NCBI GenBank assembly: GCA_016743945.1
Contig: JADGFI010000049.1
Location: forward strand, 1 to 34,537
Direction: 5' to 3'
Source: Desulfobacteraceae bacterium
Lineage (GTDB): Bacteria; Desulfobacterota; Desulfobacteria; Desulfobacterales; Desulfobacteraceae
Length of the DNA: 34,537 nt
Shown piece by piece: positions 23,819 through 31,343 of this stretch (positions within the stretch are counted from its first letter, which is position 1; every line of letters starts with the position of its first letter). The translations under genes were made by a program, and so were the position numbers. Below the pieces are notes generated by a model, which was not told the DNA's origin, did not search any database, and saw only the letters and a list, made by a program, of their open reading frames with translations.

Positions 23819-24545
23819 CGCCATTATTCAAATAAAAGACGTTTATAAATACTTTGGTACATTATGCGCCTTAAATAAAATCAATCTTGAAATTACACCG
23901 GGTGAACGAGTGGTTGTGATAGGCCCTTCCGGCTCCGGCAAATCAACCGTGCTGCGGTCCATTAACCGCTTGGAGGAAATAGACAAGGGACAAATTATCA
24001 TTGACGGCAAAGATATCAATGACAAAAGCAACGACATCAATGCCATTCGCCAGGAACTTGGAATGGTCTTTCAAAGCTTCAACCTTTTTCCCCACAAAAC
24101 CGTGCTGGGAAACCTTATGATGGCGCCGATGAAACTCAAAAAATTGTCAAAAAATGAAGCTGAAAGGATTGCCATGGAGTTGTTGCACAAAGTCGGGATC
24201 AGCGAAAAAGCACATGCATATCCCAAAATGCTATCCGGTGGTCAGCAGCAGCGGGTGGCCATTGCCAGAGCTCTGGCCATGAATCCTAAAATCATGCTCT
24301 TTGACGAACCCACCTCTGCCCTTGACCCGGAAATGATCGGTGAAGTATTGGATGTTATGGTAAATCTTGCCAAAGAAGGGATGACAATGGTTTGTGTAAC
24401 CCATGAAATGGGGTTTGCAAGGGAGGTTGCCGATAAAGTGATCTTTATGGATAAAGGCAAAATCATTGAAACCGGGACACCCGAGCACTTTTTCAATGCT
24501 CCTGAACACGATAGAACCAAATTGTTTTTATCTCAGATATTATAA
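23805..24545 (+). CDS. Polar amino-acid ABC transporter ATPase
   Basis: 246 residues, the GlnQ/HisP size. Walker A is VVIGPSGSGKSTVLRSINRL, the Q-loop is LGMVFQSFNLFPHKTVL, the signature is MLSGGQQQRVAIARALAMNP, and Walker B with the catalytic Glu is IMLFDEPTSALDPEMIG; the switch His is in VTHEMGFAREVAD. It drives import with the permease. It overlaps the permease by 14 nt and ends the operon; the next segment is the glpD-leader duplicate. Confidence 0.96.
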   Translation: MKGTNAIIQIKDVYKYFGTLCALNKINLEITPGERVVVIGPSGSGKSTVLRSINRLEEIDKGQIIIDGKDINDKSNDINAIRQELGMVFQSFNLFPHKTVLGNLMMAPMKLKKLSKNEAERIAMELLHKVGISEKAHAYPKMLSGGQQQRVAIARALAMNPKIMLFDEPTSALDPEMIGEVLDVMVNLAKEGMTMVCVTHEMGFAREVADKVIFMDKGKIIETGTPEHFFNAPEHDRTKLFLSQIL

Positions 24546-24581
24546 TTCAGGCAAAAATCCCTTTAAAAAAGCCCCTATAGT

Positions 24582-25015
24582 AAAGAGGACTGAACCTTTT
24601 GGGCAGGCTGATTCCGCAAATGCACGCCTAACTCGATTTTTGTTCGTCAACCCTGTGCTTTTGTGTTACTCTGCCTGGAAGAAGCTATTGGCGCTCAAAG
24701 AGTTTGGTTCAACAAAGAACTAAATTGCCAATCGGGTAGCCCAGGGGTTTAATCCCCCAGCCCCCACCCTGCATACGGGTCCGAACAGGGCATTTTATCA
24801 AGATTGCCGGGTCGGACCAAACCAGATCAAATCAGATCATACTGCAACTGGGAGAGAAAAGCATGCAAAGAGATTTTCTGCTCAACCGGCTCATGCAAAA
24901 CCCGGATAAACAATGGGATATCGTTGTCATCGGAGGTGGAGCAACAAGCCTTGGCATTGCGGTTGATGCCGCATCAAGGGGATATGAGACTATGCTTCTC
25001 GAGCAATCAGATTTC
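24582..25015 (+). repeat. Direct repeat, left copy: glpD leader and first ~51 codons
   Basis: This 434-nt block aligns with 29451-29885 over its whole length, with one single-base indel and about two dozen mismatches by my hand count (roughly 94-95% identity). It contains the glpD upstream leader, the ribosome site GGGAGAG and the first ~51 codons. The right copy continues as intact glpD. The copies flank the SulP remnant and the histidine kinase. Confidence 0.95.
24863..25015 (+). pseudogene. Truncated duplicate of glpD, N-terminal FAD-binding piece
   Basis: From ATG 24863 the frame reads MQRDFLLNRLMQNPDKQWDI, then VVIGGGATSLGIAVDAASRG, then YETMLLEQSDF, 51 residues matching the intact glpD at 29733. 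The third glycine of the FAD-binding GGGATGLG loop is Ser here, a sign of relaxed selection. After 25015 the glpD match ends abruptly and a piece of the slc13 gene begins, giving a false read-through to 25087. Confidence 0.9.
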
Positions 25016-25099
25016 AATAATTGCGATGGGAATACCGACCTGGCTGAGTTCAAACATGGAAAGCGGTTCAAAACCCAATTGGGTTGAAAGGTCACTGAC
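25016..25099 (-). pseudogene. 84-nt interior piece of the downstream SLC13 gene
   Basis: Positions 25016-25099 match 32562-32645 in the same orientation, with three mismatches by hand count. On the minus strand both encode the stretch VSDLSTQLGFAP-SMFELSQV-GIPIAII of the SLC13 protein, with minor changes. It joins glpD codon 51 directly, with one shared base (c) at the junction. The relative order of glpD and slc13 is as in the intact locus. Confidence 0.9.
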
Positions 25100-25174
25100 T
25101 AATAATTTATAGGTGTTTGTGGCCTTTTATTCAAGGATCCATTCCCATATGGATCATATCAAATTCCTATACTA

Positions 25175-26038
25175 TTAAATTAAATCTTGGATGATATTAT
25201 TTGTTTTGCGCAACCGTTCCGACAAGATCTGGGTCATGTGCTTATAGAGTATGAATGCAAGTTCCGGTTCATTTTTTTCCATGGTCCCAAAATTTTCATT
25301 GGACAAATGGTGGACCCGGCCGGAATTGACCACAAAAAGAACAACCGCAATGACAAGGCCTGTGGAAATACCCTCCATAAATCCGAGACTGGCAATGACA
25401 ACAAGAATGACAAGGATTAAAACATAGTCGGTTTTCGGCAGTTTGAAACAGCTGTCATGGAGCCATTCCCATATATCCGGGGGCGCTTCCCACGAAGGAT
25501 GCCATAATATTGGCAATCCCGGCCACCTTGAGCTCTTTGTTCAGATCAATATCTTTTCTGGATACCAGTTCAAGTCCGCTGGCATTAAACAGCAGTGAAA
25601 TGATGGAAATAATAAAAATAGACACCATGGTCAAGGATTGGCCAAACACAAGATCCCCACGCACCTGGGATAATCCTGAAAAAGGGATAGGTTCCCACAG
25701 GGCTCCCTTGGGAAAAGGCCCCAAAAACCATCCGGCAAGCTCTGCCTGGGCAAAAGAGGTTCCTGAAATCCAAAGAACCGCAAAAAACAAACCAATGGCC
25801 CCGCTGACCATGCCCGGCAAGATCATGAAATGATTATAGGTCCTGAGCAGATAGTATAGCGCCAGGGCAAACAACACTCCTGGGAAAAAAACATGGCTGC
25901 AAAAGATATCTCAACGCTGATGATCAATATCGCATTGCTGGTACCTGCGGTCATTGCCGGCAAAAGTGAGTCTGGTTTTAGCAAGAGGATCAGTTTGGAT
26001 AAAAAAGAAATATCTGCCTTGGTTTTTACTGTGCCCAT
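25175..26038 (-). pseudogene. SulP-family anion transporter with several internal deletions
   Basis: Minus-strand frames carry pieces of a SulP (SLC26-like) carrier in order. First an N-terminal helix (KPDSLLPAMTAGTSNAILII, SVEISFAAMFF). Then, after a frame change at about 25890, PGVLFALALYYLLRTYNHFM through KELKVAGIANIMASFVG. Then, after another frame change at about 25480, EWLHDSCFKLPKTDYVLILV and GFMEGISTGLVIAVVLFVVN. Last, ELAFILYKHMTQILSERLRK, which resembles the end of a C-terminal cyclic-nucleotide-binding domain. Intact relatives of this architecture carry more transmembrane helices, a STAS domain and the start of the cNMP domain between these pieces; all are missing. The gene is dead. 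Confidence 0.85.
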
Positions 26039-26757
26039 GTACTTCCTTTCCGGGTTTCAAATGGTGAGGAGGAATGATTCCAATAAAATCTAATATCATA
26101 ATCAAGCGGATTGGTCATCCTGATTTTTAACAGGCCAGCAATTGGGTTCCCCCATTGTGCTATTGTACCAGAGGAATGCCCGAGGAAGGTCAGGATAAAT
26201 TGCAGGGGCGGTAACTGTTATCCATACCAACTTAGCTATCCAGGAATGCTCCTGGCGAAACAACTGGAACAGCGAAATGCCATTGGTTGGCCCGATCCGG
26301 TCCTCTCGCCAATCCTATAGAAAAGGGATCAAATCTCCTCAATAAAATCATATAATCGGGCCTGCGCCCACTAAAGATAGGGACCAAACTGTCTATACCA
26401 GATATGGTATTTTAGAAAATATGAAAAAGCCCGGATTGGTGAAAGAAAAGCTCGGTAATTTGTAGAATTTGACTCCTGGTTAATTATACCATCAATAATC
26501 GCTATAAATTTGTTACAAAAATTACTTTCAATCACTTGACCGTATAAATATTTTTTAATTAAGCCTGCTACTATGAAGAATCTTTTTCATAAGATACACG
26601 AGGTTTTGGTTGAAAATACCATTTTTTTTGAGTTTTTATTGTAAAGGATATTAAAGGAGTGGTACAAGTCATCAAGTCGTTGTATGGATTTTCTGCTTTT
26701 TGCAAATCTTTTATTCATTACTATTCTATCCATTTTTAATATTTGAGAGACTTTTTT
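26039..26757. other. Intergenic stretch upstream of the kinase, no gene recognised
   Basis: From 26105 to 26330 frames are open on both strands for about 70 codons but without a start or recognised family (the minus frame reads GPTNGISLFQLFRQEHSWIA and on). From 26400 the sequence becomes AT-rich and noncoding up to the kinase start. The first part may be further gene debris, in keeping with the SulP remnant beside it. AAAGGAGTGG at about 26653-26662 has no usable ORF after it. Confidence 0.4.
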
Positions 26758-29430
26758 ATGGATGCTGAAAAGATAGAAGGTGAATCAACTAAAATTATAG
26801 TTAGCACAACTCAACTTGTACATTACTCTTTGAGGTTAGCTATCGTTTGGACAATTGTAATTATCCTCTTTACAGCATGGAATGTTTATCAAAAAAAACA
26901 AACAACAAGAGCATTGGCGAGCAAAGAGGCTCGCTCACATTTTAATAAAGATCAGGCAACCCGCCTTTGGGTAACAACTCATGGTGGGGTTTATGTCCCT
27001 ACAAACGAGAGAACCCCGCCTAATCCGCATCTGAAACATGTGGCCGAACGTGACATAATAACACCCTCAGGTCGGAAACTAACCCTGATGAACCCAGCCT
27101 ATATGCTCCGTCAAATGATGGAGGAATCCTCGGAATTATACGGTGTTAAAGGCCGTATTATAAGCCTAAAACCCTTCAGGTCTCAAAACGCACCGGATGA
27201 TTGGGAAAGGTCCGCTTTAAACGCATTTGAAACCGGAGTAAACGAAGTGTCAGAGCTTACCGATATCAATGGTGAACCCTACCTGCGTTTAATTCAACCA
27301 ATGATGACAAAAAAGGGCTGCCTGAAATGCCATGGTTATCAAGGCTATAAGGTTAGTGATGTTCGTGGTGGGGTTGGTGTCTCAGTGCCTATGTCATCTT
27401 TTCTGCTTCAAGAGAGGCGGGAAATTCGTCAATTGATTATTAGTTATATTCTCATATGGTTATTCGGGCTTGGTGTCATTTATTCAGGGTTTCGAGGATT
27501 GAGACAGCGCCTCTCAGAGCGTGATCAAGCAGTGATAGCATTGCACGAGAGAGAACAAGAGATATCTGCCACGCTAAACAGCATAGGAGATGCTGTAATC
27601 GCTACTGACATCAGAGGGCATGTGGTTCGCATGAATCCTGTGGCTGAAAGATTAACTGGCTGGAAAGTGGCCGAGGCCATGGGGCATCCGCTTTCTGAGG
27701 TATTCCACATTGTGAACGTAACAACCCGAAAAACAGTGGAAAATCCGTACAGCACGGTCTTGCGCAAAGGTGATGTTGTGGAGCTTGCCGACCACACGGT
27801 GTTAATTTCAAGAGGCGGTGCTGAGTTCCAAATTGCCGACAGTGGCGCGCCAATTCATAGAAATAGTAGTGTTGTCCTGGGTGTGGTCCTGGTATTCCGC
27901 GATGTAACTCAAGAGTATCATACGAAAAAGGAACTTAAGGAAAGCGAAACAAAATATCGAACGATGATGAACTCGATGAAAGAGCCAATCTATATTTGTT
28001 CATCAGACTATATCGTTGAATTTATGAACAAGGCCATGATTAAAAGAATTGGACGAGATGCTACAGGAGAAAAATGTTTTTTTGCCTTGCATGATCTGGA
28101 AAAACAATGTTCATGGTGTATGCACGATAAGATTTTGAAAAAAGAGTATTTTGAATTAAATATTGTCAGCCCGAAAGACAACCGCTCTTACCATGTTTCT
28201 AATTCGCCATTAATTCATGAGGATGGTTCCACTTCAAAATTGACAGTTTTCAGAGATATGACCAAAATGAAAAAAATGGAGTCTCAGCTGCGCCAGGCCC
28301 AAAAAATGGAAGCCATCGGAACGCTTGCAGGAGGGATTGCCCATGATTTTAATAATATTCTTTTTCCTATAGTTGGCTATACTGAGTTACTTCGAGAAGA
28401 TATCCCACAGGACAGTCCACTTCAAGAAAGTGTTACACAAGTTTTCCGGGCGGCTTTAAGAGCAAAAGACCTTGTACAACAAATTCTTACATTCAGCAGG
28501 CAGAGGGACCAGGAATTCAAACCTGTCAGGCTGCAAATTGTGCTTAGAGAGGCCCTTAAGCTGCTTGGCGCTTCAATCCCAAAAACAATTGATATCCAAG
28601 TTGACTTAAACCCTGATTGTGGAATGGTGGTTGCAGATCCCACACAGATACACCAGATTATAATGAATCTTGCTACAAATGCTTACCATGCCATGCAAGA
28701 TTCAGGGGGGCAATTAAAAGTAAGTCTTACGCAAATTCAAATTGAATCCCAACTCATGGGTTTTGATGAGCTGCCCCCGGGAAAATACGCACTATTCAAA
28801 GTTATTGACACAGGTACAGGCATTAAAAAAGATGTAATGGACAAAATTTTTGATCCATATTTTACGACCAAACCCAAAGATAAAGGCACAGGATTGGGAC
28901 TATCAATGGTGAAGGGAATTGCCAAAAGCTGCAATGGGGATATCCATGTTTATAGTGAACTCGAAAAAGGAACTGAGGTCCACGTTTACCTGCCAATAAT
29001 GGAAAAGATATCAGACAATAGAACTTCTGGCTCATTGCAACCCATTCAAGGAGGTACAGAAAAAATACTTCTTGTGGATGACGAAGAAGCCATCATCAAA
29101 ATGGTAAAAGAGATGCTTGAGCGACTGGGGTATCATGTGACATCCAGATCCGGAAGCTGTGAAGCACTTGAAGTATTCAAAGCAAATCCAGGTAATTTCG
29201 ATCTGGTTATTACAGACATGACCATGCCCGATATGACAGGTGTCCAACTTGCGAATGAGATTAAATCCATTAGACCATCTACTCCAGTTCTAATCTGCAC
29301 GGGTTTCAGTGATAAAATAAATGAAGAAACCTGTAAAGAATTGGGTGTTCAAGGTTATTTAGTGAAACCGATTATAAAAAGAGAAATGGCTCAAGAAATT
29401 AGAAATATTTTTGATAAACTTGATGATTAA
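26758..29430 (+). CDS. Hybrid sensor histidine kinase with haem-motif periplasmic domain
   Basis: 890 residues. TM1 (~25-42), a periplasmic DUF3365/Tll0287-like domain (~45-220) with the c-type haem motif CLKCH (188-192), TM2 (~226-244), PAS (~265-385), a second PAS-like domain (~395-503) with Cys440 and CSWC (451-454), HisKA with GGIAHDFNNIL (phospho-His about 529), HATPase with NLATNAYHAMQD, DTGTGIKKDVMDKIFDPYF and GTGLGLSMVKGI, and a C-terminal receiver with LLVDDEEA and DLVITDMTMPDMTG (Asp). It probably senses redox state or a gas through haem; ligand is unknown. ATG 26758 follows GAGAG by 8 nt. No separate response regulator is adjacent. It sits between the glpD-leader repeats. Confidence 0.9.
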   Translation: MDAEKIEGESTKIIVSTTQLVHYSLRLAIVWTIVIILFTAWNVYQKKQTTRALASKEARSHFNKDQATRLWVTTHGGVYVPTNERTPPNPHLKHVAERDIITPSGRKLTLMNPAYMLRQMMEESSELYGVKGRIISLKPFRSQNAPDDWERSALNAFETGVNEVSELTDINGEPYLRLIQPMMTKKGCLKCHGYQGYKVSDVRGGVGVSVPMSSFLLQERREIRQLIISYILIWLFGLGVIYSGFRGLRQRLSERDQAVIALHEREQEISATLNSIGDAVIATDIRGHVVRMNPVAERLTGWKVAEAMGHPLSEVFHIVNVTTRKTVENPYSTVLRKGDVVELADHTVLISRGGAEFQIADSGAPIHRNSSVVLGVVLVFRDVTQEYHTKKELKESETKYRTMMNSMKEPIYICSSDYIVEFMNKAMIKRIGRDATGEKCFFALHDLEKQCSWCMHDKILKKEYFELNIVSPKDNRSYHVSNSPLIHEDGSTSKLTVFRDMTKMKKMESQLRQAQKMEAIGTLAGGIAHDFNNILFPIVGYTELLREDIPQDSPLQESVTQVFRAALRAKDLVQQILTFSRQRDQEFKPVRLQIVLREALKLLGASIPKTIDIQVDLNPDCGMVVADPTQIHQIIMNLATNAYHAMQDSGGQLKVSLTQIQIESQLMGFDELPPGKYALFKVIDTGTGIKKDVMDKIFDPYFTTKPKDKGTGLGLSMVKGIAKSCNGDIHVYSELEKGTEVHVYLPIMEKISDNRTSGSLQPIQGGTEKILLVDDEEAIIKMVKEMLERLGYHVTSRSGSCEALEVFKANPGNFDLVITDMTMPDMTGVQLANEIKSIRPSTPVLICTGFSDKINEETCKELGVQGYLVKPIIKREMAQEIRNIFDKLDD

Positions 29431-29450
29431 ATTTCAGGGCCCTCTAATGC

Positions 29451-29885
29451 AAAGAGGACTTAACATTTTGGTCAGGCTGATCCCGCAAATGCACGCCTAA
29501 CTCGATTTTTGTTCGTCAACCCTGTACTGTTGTGTTACTCTGCCGGGAAAAAGCTATTGGCGCTCCAAGAGTTTGGTTCAACAAAGAACTGAAATTGCCA
29601 ATCGGGTAGCCCTGGGGTTTAATCCCCCAGCCCCCACCCTGCATACGGGTCCGAACAGGGCATTTTATCAAGATTGCCGGATCGGACCAAACCAGATCAA
29701 ATCAGATCATACTGCAACTGGGAGAGAAAGGCATGCAAAGAGATTTTCTGCTCAACCGGCTCAAGCAAAACCCGGATAAACAATGGGATATCGTTATCAT
29801 CGGAGGCGGGGCAACAGGCCTTGGTATTGCGGTTGATGCCGCATCAAGGGGATATGAAACAGTGCTTTTAGAGCAATCAGATTTC
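29451..29885 (+). repeat. Direct repeat, right copy: glpD leader and first ~51 codons
   Basis: Partner of the block at 24582-25015. Here the sequence runs on into an intact glpD, so this is the parental copy. The spacing between copies is about 4.87 kb, and recombination between them would remove the SulP remnant and the kinase. Confidence 0.95.
29598..29661 (-). other. Structured GC-rich leader element resembling group II intron RT 3' flank
   Basis: The glpD leader holds a stem CTGGGG/CCCCAG with a short T-rich loop (29612-29630) and a second CCCTG/CAGGG stem (29636-29660). On the minus strand the block reads CGGACCCGTATGCAGGG, then a GGGG-rich stem, then GGCTACCCGATTGG. This resembles the conserved tail found just after group II intron reverse transcriptases, from memory. 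No RT or domain V follows, so it may be a relic or a reused leader structure. The same block is at 24728-24791. Confidence 0.35.
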
Positions 29886-31310
29886 GCCAAAGGAACCTCC
29901 AGCCGGAGCACAAAACTGGTTCATGGCGGTGTCCGCTATCTTGCCCAGGGAGATATTTCCCTTGTGCTGGAAGCATTGCACGAGCGGGGGCTGCTGCGCA
30001 GAAATGCGCCCCATCTTGTGAAAAACCAAGCCTTTGTCATCCCGAATTACGACTGGTGGGAGGGGCCCTTTTACAATGTTGGCATGAAGGTCTATGATAT
30101 GATGGCAGGCCGTTTGGGATTGGGGCCATCGGAAAAAATTTCCAGAAAAGAGACCTTGAAAGCCATTCCCAACCTTGATGAACATCACTTGAACGGCGGT
30201 GTCATCTATTATGACGGCCAGTTCGACGACAGCAGGCTGGCCGTCAACCTGGCACAGACAGCTGTGGAAAATGAGGCAGTTGTTCTCAATTACATGCCGG
30301 TCACAGGCCTTCTCAAAGACAAAAGCCGTCTTGTCTGCGGTGTTGAAACGATTGACACTGAATCCCAAAAAAAGTATACGGTCCGTTCCCGGGTGGTTAT
30401 CAATGCCACCGGTGTTTTCGTTGACACTATTCTTTCCATGGACGATGCCAAAGCCGCCCCCCTGGTGAGGCCGAGCCAGGGCGTCCACTTTGTCCTGGAC
30501 AAGTCGTTTCTCCAAGGCGACTCCGCCATCATGATACCCAAAACATCGGACGGTCGGGTTCTGTTCGCAGTTCCCTGGCATGGCAAAGTGGTGGTTGGGA
30601 CCACGGATACCCCTCTGGAGCCTTCAGATATAAGCCTTGAGCCCAGAGCCCTGGAAGAAGAAATCAATTTCATACTGAAAACAGCCGCTCAGTACCTTAA
30701 AAAAAATCCCCAAAGAAAAGACGTACTCAGTGTGTTTGCAGGCTTAAGACCCCTGGCTGCCCAGCAGGGCAGTCAGCACCAGAGTACCAAAGAGATTTCC
30801 AGAAGCCACCGGCTCATGGTTTCCCTTTCCGGCCTGCTTACCATTACCGGAGGCAAGTGGACCACTTACAGGAAGATGGCAGAAGACACCGTCAACAAGG
30901 CCTGGATGGTGGGAGGACTGCCTGAAAGACGGTGTGTCACCGAGACCATGCCCATCCACGGGTATGTAAAAAATACCCATTTCAACTTGCCAGGTTATTT
31001 TTACGGTTCAGACCGGACTGCTATCAGCGCCATGATCCAGAGCGAGCCTGCCCTTGGTCAACGGCTGCATCCGGATTACGAATATACCCAGGCCCAGGTG
31101 GTCTGGGCCGTCCGCCATGAAATGGCCCGGACGGTAGAAGATTTTTTGTCCCGAAGAATCAGGATACTCCTGCTCGATGCCAGGGCCAGCATTACCATGG
31201 CGCCAAAGGTGGCCGATATTATGGGCCGTGAACTAAACCGCAGCCCGTCGTGGATACACTCCCAGGTGACAGAGTATCAAACCCTTGCCAAGGGGTATAT
31301 TCTCGGCTGA
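29733..31310 (+). CDS. glpD: FAD-dependent glycerol-3-phosphate dehydrogenase
   Basis: 525 residues. The FAD-binding motif is WDIVIIGGGATGLGIAVDAA, followed by EQSDFAKGTSSRSTKLVHGG and VRYLAQGD, the GlpD signature. Later features are GGVIYYDGQFDDSRLAVNLA, VPWHGKVVVGTTDTP, VFAGLRPLA and LLTITGGKWTTYRKMAEDTV, and a C-terminal helical domain (~400-525). It oxidises sn-glycerol-3-phosphate to dihydroxyacetone phosphate and passes electrons to quinone at the inner membrane. GGGAGAG lies just upstream of ATG 29733. It is convergent with slc13, 33 nt apart. A truncated duplicate lies at 24863. Confidence 0.95.
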   Translation: MQRDFLLNRLKQNPDKQWDIVIIGGGATGLGIAVDAASRGYETVLLEQSDFAKGTSSRSTKLVHGGVRYLAQGDISLVLEALHERGLLRRNAPHLVKNQAFVIPNYDWWEGPFYNVGMKVYDMMAGRLGLGPSEKISRKETLKAIPNLDEHHLNGGVIYYDGQFDDSRLAVNLAQTAVENEAVVLNYMPVTGLLKDKSRLVCGVETIDTESQKKYTVRSRVVINATGVFVDTILSMDDAKAAPLVRPSQGVHFVLDKSFLQGDSAIMIPKTSDGRVLFAVPWHGKVVVGTTDTPLEPSDISLEPRALEEEINFILKTAAQYLKKNPQRKDVLSVFAGLRPLAAQQGSQHQSTKEISRSHRLMVSLSGLLTITGGKWTTYRKMAEDTVNKAWMVGGLPERRCVTETMPIHGYVKNTHFNLPGYFYGSDRTAISAMIQSEPALGQRLHPDYEYTQAQVVWAVRHEMARTVEDFLSRRIRILLLDARASITMAPKVADIMGRELNRSPSWIHSQVTEYQTLAKGYILG

Positions 31311-31343
31311 CCCCATGTTGTCTGCCCACCAAACGACACTCTT

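Noticed and set aside
25100..25174. Possible further slc13-upstream match (aatttataggt at about 25103-25113 and 33184-33194)
   Set aside because: Only about 11 nt match before the sequences diverge, which is compatible with chance in AT-rich DNA.
26107..26330. Open frames on both strands upstream of the histidine kinase
   Set aside because: About 70 codons each, no start context and no recognised family. They may be gene debris but cannot be supported as genes.
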